Assembly: GCF_034479515.1 (NCBI RefSeq)
Contig: NZ_CP140152.1
Coordinates: 3,782,001 to 3,846,000, forward strand
DNA length: 64,000 nt
Source: Duganella zoogloeoides
Lineage (GTDB): Bacteria; Pseudomonadota; Gammaproteobacteria; Burkholderiales; Burkholderiaceae_D
Reading direction: 5' to 3'
Of this stretch, positions 44,727-55,207 are shown one piece after another. The position numbers and the translations under genes were made by a program. The notes below the pieces were generated by a model that had not been told where the DNA came from, searched no databases, and saw nothing but the letters and a program-made list of their open reading frames with translations. How positions within the stretch are numbered: position 1 is the first letter of the stretch; each line of letters starts with the position of its first letter.

Positions 44727-45629
44727 TTATTCGTAGCCGTAGGCGCGCAAACCCGCTTCGTTATCGGCCCAGCCCGATTTGACCTTGACCCAGATTTCCA
44801 GGTACACGGGGCCGCCGAACAGTTTTTCCATGTCCAGGCGGGCCTGGGTGGAGACTTCCTTCAGGCGCGCGCCCTTGTTACCGATGATCATCGATTTGTG
44901 CGTATCGCGCTCGACCAGGATGGCGGCAAACACGCGACGCAGGTCGCCTTCCTGCTCGAACTGCTCGATCAGCACGGTGCTGGTGTACGGCAGTTCGTCG
45001 CCGACAAAGCGGAACAGCTTTTCGCGCACGATCTCGGACGCCAGGAATTTCTCGCTGCGGTCGGTGATGTCGTCCGGTCCGAAGATCGGTGCGTTCTCGG
45101 GCAGGAAGCGCTTGATCTCGTTTTGCAGCCCTTCGAGCTGGAAGCGCAGCTTGGCCGACACCGGCACAATCGCGGCGAAATCGAACTTGGCAGCCACCTG
45201 CTGCGCGAACGGCAGCAGCACGGCCTTGTCTTTGACGCGATCCGATTTGTTGATGACCAATACCACCGGCACCTCTTTCGGCAACAAGTCGATCACTTGC
45301 TGGTCGGCCGGGCCAAACGTGCCCGCCTCGATCACGTACAGGATCAGGTCCGACGAAATCAGGGTGTTGGTCACCGTCTTGTTCAGCGTTTTATTGAGCG
45401 CATTCGAGTGGCGGGTTTGAAAACCCGGGGTATCGACATAGATGAACTGGGCATCATCGTACGTCATGATGCCGGTGATGCGGTGGCGCGTGGTTTGCGC
45501 CTTGCGCGAGGTGATGCTGACCTTGGCGCCGATCAGCGTGTTCATCAGGGTCGATTTGCCCACGTTGGGGCGGCCGACAATGGCGATGTAACCACAACGG
45601 AAGTTGGCGGGGGTCGTTTCGGTAGTCAT
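44727..45629 (-). CDS. era: GTPase Era
   Basis: 300 residues: G1 GRPNVGKS, G3 DTPG, G4 NKSD, and a C-terminal KH domain ([23 protein letters not shown]). It binds the 16S rRNA 3' end in 30S assembly. ATG at 45629 is 19 bases after the rnc stop; the longer in-frame start at 45740 lies inside rnc. Confidence 0.97.
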   Translation of the reverse strand: MTTETTPANFRCGYIAIVGRPNVGKSTLMNTLIGAKVSITSRKAQTTRHRITGIMTYDDAQFIYVDTPGFQTRHSNALNKTLNKTVTNTLISSDLILYVIEAGTFGPADQQVIDLLPKEVPVVLVINKSDRVKDKAVLLPFAQQVAAKFDFAAIVPVSAKLRFQLEGLQNEIKRFLPENAPIFGPDDITDRSEKFLASEIVREKLFRFVGDELPYTSTVLIEQFEQEGDLRRVFAAILVERDTHKSMIIGNKGARLKEVSTQARLDMEKLFGGPVYLEIWVKVKSGWADNEAGLRAYGYE

Positions 45630-45648
45630 GATCGTTTCTTTTAAGTCG

Positions 45649-46449
45649 TTACTTGTTGGCTGCCTTGGCCGATGGTGCAGATTCTGCGTCGTCATCGGTT
45701 TGCACGGTGGCGATGCCGGCCAGCTTGAGCTGGGCGGCACGCGGCTTGGCCTTGCGCACTGCGGCCGGGGTCTTCAACAGCGCTTGCTGCGCCGCTTCCA
45801 GTGCCAGCTTGGCGGCGGCCTGTTCGCCGGCGCGGCGGCTGCCGCCACGGCCGAACAGCTGGATGCCCAGCTTGGGAATCTGGCACTCGATCTCGAATTC
45901 CTGGCTGTGGGCGGCGCCGTGGGTGGCCACCACATTGTACAGCGGCAGCGAAATCTTCCGGCTTTGCAGGAATTCCTGCAGCAGGGTCTTGGCGTCCTTG
46001 CCCAGGGTTTGCGGGTCCACCGTGTCGAGGATCGGGATGTAGAAGGCGCGGATCGCCTCGGCAGCCGGGTTGAAACCGCCATCGAGGAAAATTGCGCCAA
46101 GGATCGCTTCGAGCGTATCGGCCAGGATCGACGGCCGGCGGAAGCCGCCCGACTTCAGCTCGCCCTCGCCCAAGCGCAGGAACTGCGACAGTTCGAGCTT
46201 CTGGGCGATTTCAAACAGCGACTGCTGCTTGACCAGGTTGGCGCGCAAGCGCGACAGGTCGCCTTCGTCGATGGTGGTGTAGCGCTCGTACAGGATGGTG
46301 GCAACGACGCAGTTGAGCACGGAGTCGCCAAGGAACTCGAGGCGTTCGTTATGCAAGCTGCTATGGCTACGGTGGGTCAAGGCCTGCTGCAGCAGGCCGG
46401 CATCCTGGAACGTATAGCCTAGACGGGTTTGCAATAACTGAAGATTCAT
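45649..46449 (-). CDS. rnc: Ribonuclease III
   Basis: 266 residues: catalytic signature [12 protein letters not shown], a second acidic pair in [15 protein letters not shown], a C-terminal dsRNA-binding domain ([34 protein letters not shown]) and an Ala/Lys-rich tail. Processes rRNA precursors and double-stranded RNA. In the lepB-rnc-era cluster. Confidence 0.97.
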   Translation of the reverse strand: MNLQLLQTRLGYTFQDAGLLQQALTHRSHSSLHNERLEFLGDSVLNCVVATILYERYTTIDEGDLSRLRANLVKQQSLFEIAQKLELSQFLRLGEGELKSGGFRRPSILADTLEAILGAIFLDGGFNPAAEAIRAFYIPILDTVDPQTLGKDAKTLLQEFLQSRKISLPLYNVVATHGAAHSQEFEIECQIPKLGIQLFGRGGSRRAGEQAAAKLALEAAQQALLKTPAAVRKAKPRAAQLKLAGIATVQTDDDAESAPSAKAANK

Positions 46450-46467
46450 TGGTTCGTTTTCTGGTTT

Positions 46468-46836
46468 TTAATGAGGTTTGCCGGCTGCGGCGGTAGTGCC
46501 CTGGTATTCCAGGAGCAGGCTGGCCGGTCCGACCAGCGGGATTTTCTTTTCGTAGGCGAAGCTGACCTCGACGCTGTCACCCTCGCGCTCGATAGTCAGG
46601 TCGCTGCCGGAAATGGCGGTGATGTAAGCGACGGTCGCGTTGGCATCGAAGGCCTTGCGGATCTCGGGCACCGAATTGCCACCGGCGGCCTTGGCCGTCA
46701 CGATGGCATTCTTCACTGCCCGATATTCCGTGTACGTGGGCAAGATCTTGAGGGCCAGCACGGCCACCACGCCCAGCACGGCCAGGACCAGGATCAACCC
46801 GGTCAGGGAAACGCCGTTTTGCCGATGTGTTCGCAT
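46468..46836 (-). CDS. DUF4845 membrane protein
   Basis: 122 residues with one N-terminal TM (GVSLTGLILVLAVLGVVAVLALKILP) resembling a pilin-like or type II pseudopilin start, and a small periplasmic domain. The family is found almost always between lepB and rnc in beta- and gammaproteobacteria; function not established. Confidence 0.85.
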   Translation of the reverse strand: MRTHRQNGVSLTGLILVLAVLGVVAVLALKILPTYTEYRAVKNAIVTAKAAGGNSVPEIRKAFDANATVAYITAISGSDLTIEREGDSVEVSFAYEKKIPLVGPASLLLEYQGTTAAAGKPH

Positions 46837-46872
46837 TTCAGCTCTCCCTGTGCGGCCCTCGGGCCGGTGAAT

Positions 46873-47802
46873 TTACTTGATGCTGCCGATACGCTTCAGG
46901 TTGCTCAGGTTCATCCAGACAAAGAATGCTTTGCCGACGATATTCTTGTCCGGGACAAAGCCCCAGTAGCGGCTGTCGGTACTGTTGTCGCGGTTGTCGC
47001 CCATCATGAAGTAATGACCGGCCGGCACCACGCACGTGAAGCTGTCGTAGGTGTACGTGCACGACTCTTGCCGCATCGGGAAGTCCATCACTTGCGGCAG
47101 ACTCAGCGTAGGCGCGTTCTCGAAGTTGAGAATGCGGTGGCTGACGCCGGACAGCGCTTCCTGGTACTGCTTGTTATAGCTGAGCTGCTTTTGCTCATCG
47201 CCACCGAGGTAGTCCGGCAACGCGGTGTACTGCACCGCCACGCCGTTCACGGTCAGCTTCTTGTTCTCGTACGTGATCTTATCACCAGGCACGCCAATCA
47301 CGCGCTTGATGTAATCCTGGGTCATGTCCAGCGGATATTTGAACACCATCACGTCACCGCGCTGCGGATCGTTGATCTGGAAAACTTTTTTGTTCAGCAC
47401 CGGCAGGCGGATACCGTAGGTGAACTTGTTCACCAGGATCAGGTCGCCAATTTCCAGGGTCGGCACCATCGACGACGACGGGATCTTGAACGGCTCGTAC
47501 AGGAACGAACGCAACACGAACACCAGGGCGATCACCGGGAAGAAACTGCCCGAGTATTCCACCCAGGTTGGCTGGCGCAGGATGCTCGCTTCCAGCGCGG
47601 CGCGGTTGACGTTGTTGTCGGCCTGGTAGCCGTCGGCGGTGAGCTTGGCGGCGCGCGCATCGTACTCGGCCAGCGCGCGGTTGGCGGCAGCGCGGCGCTG
47701 CTTGGCCAATACGAACACATCGAGACACCAGATCACGCCGGTGATCACCATCAACACGAACAGGATCAGCGCGAAGTTACCCAAAATCACTTGCATGGTC
47801 AT
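46873..47802 (-). CDS. lepB: Signal peptidase I
   Basis: 309 residues: N-terminal TM helices, box B with catalytic Ser111 (PSSSMVPTL), box D with general base Lys166 ([12 protein letters not shown]), and box [15 protein letters not shown]. It cleaves signal peptides of exported proteins at the outer face of the inner membrane. Start codon overlaps the lepA stop (ATGA). Confidence 0.97.
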   Translation of the reverse strand: MTMQVILGNFALILFVLMVITGVIWCLDVFVLAKQRRAAANRALAEYDARAAKLTADGYQADNNVNRAALEASILRQPTWVEYSGSFFPVIALVFVLRSFLYEPFKIPSSSMVPTLEIGDLILVNKFTYGIRLPVLNKKVFQINDPQRGDVMVFKYPLDMTQDYIKRVIGVPGDKITYENKKLTVNGVAVQYTALPDYLGGDEQKQLSYNKQYQEALSGVSHRILNFENAPTLSLPQVMDFPMRQESCTYTYDSFTCVVPAGHYFMMGDNRDNSTDSRYWGFVPDKNIVGKAFFVWMNLSNLKRIGSIK

Positions 47803-49592
47803 TTATCATCCACTTGTAAGATTGCCAGGAACGCTTCTTGTGGAATCTCGACCGAGCCCACCTGCTTCATGCGTTTCTTACCGGCTTTCTGCTTCTCCAG
47901 CAGTTTCTTTTTACGGCTGATGTCGCCGCCGTAGCACTTGGCCAGCACGTTCTTGCGCAATGCCTTGACGTTTTCACGCGAAATCACGTTGACGCCAATG
48001 GCGGCCTGGATCGCCACGTCGAACATCTGGCGCGGAATCAGTTCGCGCATCTTGGCAGCCACTTGGCGGCCGCGATAGGCGCTGTTCGAGCGGTGAACGA
48101 TAATCGCCAGCGCATCGACCTTCTCGCTGTTGATCAGCATATCGACCTTGACCACGTCGGAGGCACGGTACTCCTTGAACTCGTAGTCCATCGACGCGTA
48201 ACCACGCGAGGTCGATTTCAGCTTGTCGAAGAAGTCGAGCACGATTTCGCCCATCGGCATCTCGTACACCAGCTTGACCTGGCGACCGTGGTAGCTCATG
48301 TCCATCTGCACACCGCGCTTGCCGATGCACAGCGTGATCACCGATCCGACATACTCTTGCGGCATGTACAGGTTGACGGTAACGATCGGTTCGCGGATTT
48401 CGTTGATCTTGGTCGGCTCGGGCATGCGCGATGGATTGTCCACCTTGACGATGCTGTTGTCGCGCATTACCACCTCGTACACCACGGTCGGTGCGGTGGT
48501 GATCAGGTCCATGTCGAACTCGCGCTCGAGGCGCTCCTGGACGATTTCCATGTGCAGCAGACCGAGGAAGCCGCAGCGGAAGCCGAAGCCCAGCGCCTGC
48601 GATACTTCCGGCTCGTACATCAGTGCGGCATCGTTGAGTTTCAGCTTTTCCAGCGAGTCGCGCAGCGCGTCGTACTGGTTCGCTTCCACCGGGAACAGGC
48701 CGGCAAACACTTGCGGCTGCACTTCCTTGAAGCCTGGCAGCGGCGCCGGCGCCGGACGGTTGGCCAGGGTAACCGTATCGCCCACCTTGGCAACCTTCAG
48801 TTCCTTGATGCCGGCGATGATGAAGCCCACCTGGCCGGCCGACAGTTGCGGCAGCGACAGCGAACGCGGCGCGAAAATGCCCACGTCTTCCACCAGCTGC
48901 ACCGAGTCGGTGGCCATCAGCTTGATCTTGTCTTTCGGTTTCAGGGTGCCGTTCATCACGCGCACCAGCATCACCACGCCCACGTAGGCGTCGTACCACG
49001 AGTCCACGATCAGCGCCTGCAGTGGCGCGTCCGGGTCGCCTTTCGGTGGCGGCACCTTGGCGATGATCGATTCGATCACGTCTTCCACGCCCAGGCCGGT
49101 CTTGGCCGAGCAATGGACGGCGTCGCCCGCTTCGATACCGATCACGTCTTCGATCTCGGCGATTGCGGTCGGCGGATCGGCGTTCGGCAAGTCGATTTTA
49201 TTGAGGACGGGCACCACTTCCACGCCCAGGTCGAGCGCGGTGTAGCAGTTGGCAACCGTTTGCGCTTCCACGCCTTGCGACGCATCGACCACCAGCAGCG
49301 CGCCCTCGCACGCCGACAGTGAACGCGACACTTCGTACGAGAAGTCGACGTGGCCGGGCGTATCGATCAGGTTCAGGTTGTAGATGATGCCATCGCGCGC
49401 CTTGTATTTCAGGGCCGCAGTCTGGGCCTTGATGGTAATGCCGCGTTCGCGTTCCAGGTCCATCGAATCGAGCACCTGCGCCTCCATCTCGCGGTCGGAC
49501 AGGCCGCCGCAAAGCTGGATGATGCGGTCGGCCAGGGTCGATTTACCGTGGTCGATGTGGGCGATGATGGAGAAATTGCGTATGTTGTTCAT
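47799..49592 (-). CDS. lepA: Elongation factor 4 (LepA)
   Basis: 597 residues: GTPase motifs [14 protein letters not shown] and NKIDLP, EF-G-like domains, and the LepA-specific C-terminal domain ([24 protein letters not shown]). It acts on stalled or mistranslocated ribosomes. ATG at 49592 gives the family N-terminus [12 protein letters not shown]. Coupled to lepB. Confidence 0.97.
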   Translation of the reverse strand: MNNIRNFSIIAHIDHGKSTLADRIIQLCGGLSDREMEAQVLDSMDLERERGITIKAQTAALKYKARDGIIYNLNLIDTPGHVDFSYEVSRSLSACEGALLVVDASQGVEAQTVANCYTALDLGVEVVPVLNKIDLPNADPPTAIAEIEDVIGIEAGDAVHCSAKTGLGVEDVIESIIAKVPPPKGDPDAPLQALIVDSWYDAYVGVVMLVRVMNGTLKPKDKIKLMATDSVQLVEDVGIFAPRSLSLPQLSAGQVGFIIAGIKELKVAKVGDTVTLANRPAPAPLPGFKEVQPQVFAGLFPVEANQYDALRDSLEKLKLNDAALMYEPEVSQALGFGFRCGFLGLLHMEIVQERLEREFDMDLITTAPTVVYEVVMRDNSIVKVDNPSRMPEPTKINEIREPIVTVNLYMPQEYVGSVITLCIGKRGVQMDMSYHGRQVKLVYEMPMGEIVLDFFDKLKSTSRGYASMDYEFKEYRASDVVKVDMLINSEKVDALAIIVHRSNSAYRGRQVAAKMRELIPRQMFDVAIQAAIGVNVISRENVKALRKNVLAKCYGGDISRKKKLLEKQKAGKKRMKQVGSVEIPQEAFLAILQVDDK

Positions 49593-49795
49593 TAACAAAT
49601 AATCAAAAAACAGGTCGAAACGACGGGTGCGCGCATCGCTAAAACACGGCGCGCAATACAAAAAGCGCTCAAAGCTGGGCATGATTGCCCTGGCGAGCGC
49701 CTTGGACTGCCAAACGTGATACCCGGCATTTTACCGGATTTCAGAGTGGAAAGCCCGACTTATACAAAGCACAGCCTTTTTGCCATGAATTTTGA

Positions 49796-50044
49796 CTATT
49801 TCACCAGCAATGCGCGGATTTTGGCTTCGTCGAGGTGGTAATGGCACAGCTCGGGATCAGCCAGATCGGCAAACAGCACCGGCACCAGTTCGTCGTACCG
49901 GGCCAGCAGTGCAGGATCGCCGGCCTGGTCGATGTCGATCACGTCCACCGTAAAAATGACGCCCGGCGGCTGCAGGCGCAGCAGCGCGTCGTGCATGTCC
50001 TGGCACAGGTGGCAGTAGCTGCGGGAGTAGAGAGTGAAATGCAT
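49796..50044 (-). CDS. Glutaredoxin family protein
   Basis: 82 residues with the active-site CHLC (Cys11, Cys14) after a short beta strand (HFTLYSRSYC), and a conserved cis-Pro (LVPVLF). A small thioredoxin-fold redox protein of the DUF836/glutaredoxin-like group. Starts at ATG 50044; a longer in-frame start is unlikely. Between degQ and lepA, as in related genomes. Confidence 0.88.
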   Translation of the reverse strand: MHFTLYSRSYCHLCQDMHDALLRLQPPGVIFTVDVIDIDQAGDPALLARYDELVPVLFADLADPELCHYHLDEAKIRALLVK

Positions 50045-50096
50045 GGAAGTCTGGCAGGCTGCCACCGCCCGCGTATGCGGACGGTGGCAATATCAC

Positions 50097-51620
50097 TTAC
50101 TTGGCCAGCTCGCTCGGACGCAGCGAAATGAACTGCGTCTGGTCACCGCGGCGCACCAGCACTACCGAGCGCTTCTTCGGATCGAGCTTGGCCACCAGCG
50201 CGTTGAACTGCTTGGCGTCCTTGATCGCGGTATTGTTCAGCTGCAGCAGGATGTCGCCTTCATCGAGGCCAGCCGCTTCGGACACGCCATCGACATCGGC
50301 AATCACTACGCCACCATCGACGCCCAGCTCCTTGCGCTTGTCGGCCGGCAGGTCGGTAACGATCAGGCCCAGCGCGTTGGACTTGGCCTGCTCCGGCTCG
50401 GCTTTGCCGCCCTTACCCTTGCCGGTTGCGCCCTTGCCGGTCTTGTCGGCATCCATTTCCACCACGTTGACCGGCAAGTCCAGTTGCTGGCCCTTGCGCC
50501 ACACGGTAATGGTCGCCTTGCTGCCAATCGCCGTGCCGCCGACCACGCGCGGCAGGTCCGACGAGCGGGCAATCGCCGTGCCATTAAATTTCAGAATGAT
50601 GTCACCCGGCTTGATTCCGGCCTTGTCGGCAGGACCGTCGGGCTCCACCATGGCCACACCGGCACCTTGGGCATTTTTCAGGCCCAGCGACTCGGCCACT
50701 TCCTTGTTCACCTCGGAAATCTGCACGCCGATGCGGCCGCGGGTGACCTTGCCGCTCTTCTTGAGCTGCTCGGACACGCGGATCGCCTCGTCGATCGGCA
50801 CCGCGAACGAAATGCCGTTATACGCGCCGGACAGGGTGGCGATCTGGGAATTGATGCCGATGACTTCGCCGCGCATATTGATCAGCGGGCCACCCGAGTT
50901 GCCGGGGTTGACGGCCACGTCGCTTTGAATCAGCGCCAGGTAGTCGCCGGTATCGCGCTGCTTGGCCGAGATGATGCCGGCGGTGACGGTGTTCTCCAGG
51001 TTGAACGGCGAGCCGATGGCGATCACCCACTCTCCCACGCGGATCTTGTCGGAGTCGCCCATCAACAGGAATGGCAGTTTTTCACCTTCGATTTTCAGCA
51101 CGGCCACGTCGGTGCGGGCGTCCGCGCCCAGTACCTTGGCCTTGAATTCGCGCTTGTCGGTCAGCGTGACGAACACCTCGTCGGCGCCATCGACCACGTG
51201 GGCATTGGTCATCACGTAGCCGTCGGCCGACAGGATGAAGCCGGAGCCGACGCCGCGCGGCACTGCTTCTTCAGGTACCGGGGTGCGGCGCGGTGTTTTG
51301 CGGCCCTGCCCTTGCGGTGGCACCGGCATGGCGCCGCCGAAGAAGCGGCGCATGAATTCGGCCATTTCGTCTTCGCCGACTTCGCCACGACCGCCCGGCT
51401 TGACCAGCTCGGTGGTGCGGATATTGACCACGGCGGGGCCAACGCGGTCAACCAGGTCGGCAAAGTCGGGCAAGCCCATCACGGCGCCGGTGACCGGCGC
51501 GGCGGCAACTGCCGGACTCATGCCCAGTACGGCGGGCGACATCCAAACGCTTGCGCTGACCAGCAGCGCGGAGAGAGTTTTACTGCCGACAGATAAATTA
51601 TTTTTCAAATTATTTTTCAT
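50097..51620 (-). CDS. mucD: Periplasmic serine protease Do (DegP/MucD family)
   Basis: 507 residues: signal peptide, trypsin-like domain with His141 (TNAHVVDG), Asp171 (RTDVAVLKI) and Ser242 (GNSGGPL), then two PDZ domains (GRIGVQI; AGLDEGDILL). It degrades misfolded envelope proteins. It follows rpoE-rseA, so it belongs to the envelope stress regulon. A PDZ1-PDZ2 linker rich in Lys/Gly is unusual but within family range. Confidence 0.94.
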   Translation of the reverse strand: MKNNLKNNLSVGSKTLSALLVSASVWMSPAVLGMSPAVAAAPVTGAVMGLPDFADLVDRVGPAVVNIRTTELVKPGGRGEVGEDEMAEFMRRFFGGAMPVPPQGQGRKTPRRTPVPEEAVPRGVGSGFILSADGYVMTNAHVVDGADEVFVTLTDKREFKAKVLGADARTDVAVLKIEGEKLPFLLMGDSDKIRVGEWVIAIGSPFNLENTVTAGIISAKQRDTGDYLALIQSDVAVNPGNSGGPLINMRGEVIGINSQIATLSGAYNGISFAVPIDEAIRVSEQLKKSGKVTRGRIGVQISEVNKEVAESLGLKNAQGAGVAMVEPDGPADKAGIKPGDIILKFNGTAIARSSDLPRVVGGTAIGSKATITVWRKGQQLDLPVNVVEMDADKTGKGATGKGKGGKAEPEQAKSNALGLIVTDLPADKRKELGVDGGVVIADVDGVSEAAGLDEGDILLQLNNTAIKDAKQFNALVAKLDPKKRSVVLVRRGDQTQFISLRPSELAK

Positions 51621-51763
51621 GGAGATCGTTCTCTAAAGGTTCTGGAATGCAGGCAGCACGCGTCGCGGTGCGAGGCGCGCGCCATGAGGCTAGCACAGGG
51701 CGGGATAAAAGTCCCGCACGCGGCACACCGGGTAATTATACGAGCAGGAAGAAATAAAACGGC

Positions 51764-52195
51764 TTAAGGGAAGATTACGTCGGCGCTGGAGGCATCCTGG
51801 CCGTGGGACGTGGCGCCGGCGGCAGCGCTGGTGGCGAGCGTATTTGCAGCGGCGGCAGTAGCGGTATTGGCGGCGTTGCTGGCATGGGCGGCAGCAGCGC
51901 CGTTGGCCGATGCGGCAAACGGTGGCGCAGCAGGGTCGGTGGCGCCTGGCGCAAGCGGCGAGAGCTCGTGCGCAGGCTCGTTGTCGAGGCGCGCCGCCAG
52001 CGCCGCGCGGAACCCATTGCTGAGCGCGCCTTGAGCGCTGTCGCGCAGCACGTCGCCGACCAGGTGATAGGCCTGCCACGCCGCCCTGCCCTCGGTGGTT
52101 TCCAGCGCCGCGAAGGCAAGTTCCTGCTCGCTCTGCGCCAGCTCGCCATCCGCCAGCGCCGAAATGTTTTCGTGCAGTCTTTTATGGGTATCCAT
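51764..52195 (-). CDS. rseA: Anti-sigma-E factor, RseA N-terminal domain, no membrane segment
   Basis: 143 residues. The N-terminal part (HENISALADGELAQSEQELAFAAL, WQAYHLVGDVLRD) is the sigma-E-binding RseA/MucA domain. From about residue 80 the protein is a low-complexity Ala/Thr/Ser/Pro tail with no hydrophobic helix, whereas E. coli RseA (216 residues) spans the membrane. It follows rpoE by 73 bases. No rseB/mucB follows; mucD is next. Confidence 0.87.
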   Translation of the reverse strand: MDTHKRLHENISALADGELAQSEQELAFAALETTEGRAAWQAYHLVGDVLRDSAQGALSNGFRAALAARLDNEPAHELSPLAPGATDPAAPPFAASANGAAAAHASNAANTATAAAANTLATSAAAGATSHGQDASSADVIFP

Positions 52196-52268
52196 CGCTT
52201 GCTCCGCCTGTCAATACATTGCCACCACGGCCGACAAATTGCCGGGCGCCAATGCCATCATTCCTGCC

Positions 52269-52871
52269 TTACCAGCGCTTGTCAACCGGCATATCGAGCA
52301 GAGGCTTTAACTTTTCAGCGATGACTTCTCGGGCACGGAAGATACGGCTGCGGACCGTGCCGATGGGGCAAGCCATGATATCGGAAATCTCTTCGTAGCT
52401 GAGCCCTTCTATTTCGCGCAAGGCGATCGCAGTCCGTAAATCGAGTGGCAAGGCGTCCATGGCCGCGTTGACGGTCTGGGCAATTTGCTTGCTGGCCAGC
52501 ATGGATTCCGGCGTATTGATGTCGCGCAAATTATCGCCATCTGAAAAACCCTCGGCATGTTCGGCGTCGGTTTCCGTCGACGTGGGCGTGCGCCTGCCCT
52601 GCGTCGTCAAAAAATTCTTGGCCGTGTTAATTCCTATGCGATACAACCACGTATAAAAAGCCGAGTCGCCACGAAAATGCCGCAACGCGCGATAGGCCTT
52701 GATAAACGTCTCTTGTACCACGTCTTCGGCTTCCACCGGGTCGTGCACGATACGCGACAGCAGGCGCATGAGGCGGCGCTGATATTTGGCCACCAACATG
52801 TCAAACGCCTGCTTGTCGCCGGCCCGGACCCGGTCGACCAGCATCTGGTCACACTCACGTTCTGTCGTCAC
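52269..52871 (-). CDS. rpoE: RNA polymerase sigma-E factor
   Basis: 200 residues from GTG 52871 with GAGG upstream; the usual RpoE length. Region 2 (DPVEAEDVVQETFIKAYRAL, FYTWLYRIGINTAKN) and region 4 (REIEGLSYEEISDIMACPIGTVRSRIFRAREVI) are typical of ECF sigma factors of the envelope stress type. A longer in-frame start at 52907 would cover the promoter. Preceded by a sigma-E-type promoter, so self-activating. Confidence 0.95.
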   Translation of the reverse strand: MTTERECDQMLVDRVRAGDKQAFDMLVAKYQRRLMRLLSRIVHDPVEAEDVVQETFIKAYRALRHFRGDSAFYTWLYRIGINTAKNFLTTQGRRTPTSTETDAEHAEGFSDGDNLRDINTPESMLASKQIAQTVNAAMDALPLDLRTAIALREIEGLSYEEISDIMACPIGTVRSRIFRAREVIAEKLKPLLDMPVDKRW

Positions 52872-52918
52872 TCCGGAATTCCTCGGTGGCCTGCAACGTC
52901 GCCGCAACCCTTTATGCT

Positions 52919-52945
52919 ATAGAGTTAGCCCGCTGCAAGAAGTTC
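52919..52945 (-). promoter_or_regulatory. Sigma-E-type promoter of rpoE (GAACTT-N16-TCTAT)
   Basis: On the minus strand, -35 GAACTT (52945-52940) is exact consensus; after 16 bases -10 TCTAT (52923-52919) is close to TCTGA. The transcript would start near 52912, about 40 bases before the GTG. The -35 overlaps the stop of the upstream gene. Confidence 0.7.
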
Positions 52946-53372
52946 ACAGTGTTGGCGCATTTATTTCGCTGCGCGCGGCGGCGGCCCGACAGGCCAGCGT
53001 CAACGCGCGCAACTCCGCCCCGCTTACGCAATCGGGCAACACCAGCACCGACCGCACGCTGCCATCCGCACCACCCAAGCGCAGCAGCAGCAAACCGCGC
53101 CACACGGTCGATCCATCAAGCAGGCGCAGCGGCGTTCCCGCATGTTGGTATAGCGCAGTGCGGAATTGCCCGACTGCGGTTATATCAACCGCCATTGCAA
53201 TACCGCATGGTTGCCCGCAGACATAGCCACAGATAGCGGCCACCACGCACGCCAGCGGCGCCAGCACGCCGGGACAGGCAGCGGCGGACGCCAGCACGCA
53301 ACAGCACAACCCGGCGTGCAACAAGCGCAAACCAGGCGAGGGACGAACGATGACGGACACCGCGATCGACAT
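52944..53372 (-). CDS. Two-TM hypothetical protein, possibly YgfX/CptA-like
   Basis: 142 residues: two hydrophobic helices in the first 55 residues, then a soluble part with WRGLLLLRLGGADGSVRSVLVLPDCVS. The pattern of two TM helices followed by a short soluble domain and the location next to a sigma/fab cluster resemble YgfX-type proteins. The match is weak. Separated from fabF by 184 bases. Confidence 0.6.
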   Translation of the reverse strand: MSIAVSVIVRPSPGLRLLHAGLCCCVLASAAACPGVLAPLACVVAAICGYVCGQPCGIAMAVDITAVGQFRTALYQHAGTPLRLLDGSTVWRGLLLLRLGGADGSVRSVLVLPDCVSGAELRALTLACRAAAARSEINAPTL

Positions 53373-53461
53373 GACTGCAGCACGGATAGAGACAACACAA
53401 AAAATCTACACGGATGGGGAGCGATAAAACTGGATGCGCCGGCGCGGGGCCGGGCAATTCA

Positions 53462-53483
53462 GGCGCTGGCGAATGCCAGCGCC
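53462..53483. terminator. Hairpin downstream of fabF
   Basis: GGCGCTGGC-GAAT-GCCAGCGCC is a perfect 9-bp stem with a stable tetraloop, 74 bases after the fabF stop. No T-tract follows on either strand. Likely a terminator or processing signal. Confidence 0.45.
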
Positions 53484-53556
53484 GAATCCTCGCCCACCAT
53501 GCTTTGACATGGCGGGCGCGGTTTTAGTTCAACATAAAGTTAAACTTTTTTACTAC

Positions 53557-54804
53557 CTAGATCTTGCCGAAGACAAGGCTGCCGTTGGTTCCGCCGAAGC
53601 CGAACGAGTTTTTCACTGCATACTCGATCTTCATGTCGCGGGCGACATTGGCGCAGAAGTCCAGATCGCACGACGGATCCTGGTTGAAGATGTTAATGGT
53701 CGGTGGCGACACCTGGTGGTGCACCGCCAATACCGTAAACACTGCTTCCAGGCCGCCGGCGCCGCCGAGCAAGTGGCCGGTCATCGACTTGGTCGAATTG
53801 ACCACCAGCTTTTTGGCGTGGTCGCCGAACGTGCGCTTGATGCCCTGCACTTCGGCCACGTCGCCTTGCGGCGTCGAGGTGCCGTGCGCATTCACGTACT
53901 GCACCTGGTCCGGGTTGAGGCCGGCGTTGGCAAGCGCGGCTTGCGCCGACTTGCTGCCACCGCTACCGTCTTCCAGGGGCGACGTCATGTGGTAAGCATC
54001 GGCGCTCATGCCGAAGCCGACCAGCTCGGCGTAAATCTTGGCACCGCGTGCCTTGGCGTGTTCGTACTCTTCCACGACCATCACGCCGGCGCCTTCGCCC
54101 AGCACGAAGCCGTCGCGGTCCGTATCCCATGGACGGGATGCGGTGGCCGGGTCGTCGTTGCGCGCGGACAGGGCTTTTGCCGAAGCAAAGCCACCGAGAC
54201 CCAGCGGCGAAACGGTCGACTCGGCGCCACCGGCGATCATCACGTCGGCATCGCCATACTCGATCATGCGAGCGGCAGCGCCAATGCAATGCAGGCCGGT
54301 GGTACAAGCGGTGACGATCGACAGATTAGGACCGCGCATGCCGTACTTGATCGACAGGTTGCCCGAAATCATATTGATAATCGAGGCAGGCACGAAGAAG
54401 GGCGAAATACGGCGCGGACCGCGCTTGTCGTAGTCTTCCTTCTGCTCTTCGATCATCGGCAGACCGCCGATGCCGGAACCGATGATCACACCGATACGAT
54501 CGGCATTGGCGTCGGTCACTTCGATACCCGAATCCTGCACCGCCTGGATGCCGGCCGCCATGCCGTAATGGATAAACGTATCCATGTGGCGCGCTTCCTT
54601 GGCCGAGATGTAGTCCTCGATATTGAAGCCTTTGACTTCACCGGCAAAACGGGTACTGAAAGCTTGTGCGTCAAACTTGGTGATGGTGGCAATGCCGGAT
54701 TTGCCCTCGAGTGCCGCTGCCCAGGTATCGGCAACATTGTTGCCAATCGGGGTAACGGCGCCCAGGCCGGTAATGACAACACGACGGTTTTTAGAACCTC
54801 TCAA
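53557..54804 (-). CDS. fabF: Beta-ketoacyl-ACP synthase II
   Basis: 415 residues, thiolase fold. Catalytic Cys167 (TACTTG), His near 307 ([11 protein letters not shown]), and Lys/His pair in [13 protein letters not shown]. It elongates acyl-ACP with malonyl-ACP, and adjusts unsaturated chain length. Follows acpP by 30 bases. Confidence 0.97.
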   Translation of the reverse strand: MRGSKNRRVVITGLGAVTPIGNNVADTWAAALEGKSGIATITKFDAQAFSTRFAGEVKGFNIEDYISAKEARHMDTFIHYGMAAGIQAVQDSGIEVTDANADRIGVIIGSGIGGLPMIEEQKEDYDKRGPRRISPFFVPASIINMISGNLSIKYGMRGPNLSIVTACTTGLHCIGAAARMIEYGDADVMIAGGAESTVSPLGLGGFASAKALSARNDDPATASRPWDTDRDGFVLGEGAGVMVVEEYEHAKARGAKIYAELVGFGMSADAYHMTSPLEDGSGGSKSAQAALANAGLNPDQVQYVNAHGTSTPQGDVAEVQGIKRTFGDHAKKLVVNSTKSMTGHLLGGAGGLEAVFTVLAVHHQVSPPTINIFNQDPSCDLDFCANVARDMKIEYAVKNSFGFGGTNGSLVFGKI

Positions 54805-54834
54805 GCGATTCTCCTAAAGTCGATCGGGCGGCAA

Positions 54835-55074
54835 TTACGCCTTGACGTGCGCGGTGGCGTAGTCGATGGCTTGTTGCACGGTGGTGATCTTTTCTGCTTG
54901 TTCGTCAGGGATTTCCATTTCGAACTCGTCTTCCAGGGCCATCACCAGTTCCACGGTGTCCAGGGAGTCAGCGCCCAGATCGTCAACGAACGAGGATTCG
55001 ATCTTGATGTCCGCTTCTGCGACGCCCAGTTGTTCTGCGACGATTTTCTTAACGCGTTGTTCGATATCCGACAT
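54835..55074 (-). CDS. acpP: Acyl carrier protein
   Basis: 79 residues, acidic, four helices; phosphopantetheine site Ser37 in [18 protein letters not shown]. Central carrier of fatty acid synthesis, modified by AcpS encoded at 42625-43026. Confidence 0.98.
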   Translation of the reverse strand: MSDIEQRVKKIVAEQLGVAEADIKIESSFVDDLGADSLDTVELVMALEDEFEMEIPDEQAEKITTVQQAIDYATAHVKA

Positions 55075-55207
55075 GTTATGGCTCCATTTGTTTGTTACGG
55101 AAAGCGCGCATTTTATCAGGTTTGCGCACTGAAAAACTAATTTCGGTGTTTGCTACGAGTTTCCCCATAAGTGCACCGAAATCGCTGGTAAAAGATGGGA
55201 AATCCCA

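Noticed and set aside
47838..49322. A 494-codon open frame on the plus strand
   Set aside because: It is antisense to lepA, with a His/Arg/Gln-rich composition typical of mirror frames.
53434..55140. A 568-codon open frame on the plus strand
   Set aside because: Antisense to fabF and acpP; no recognisable protein features.
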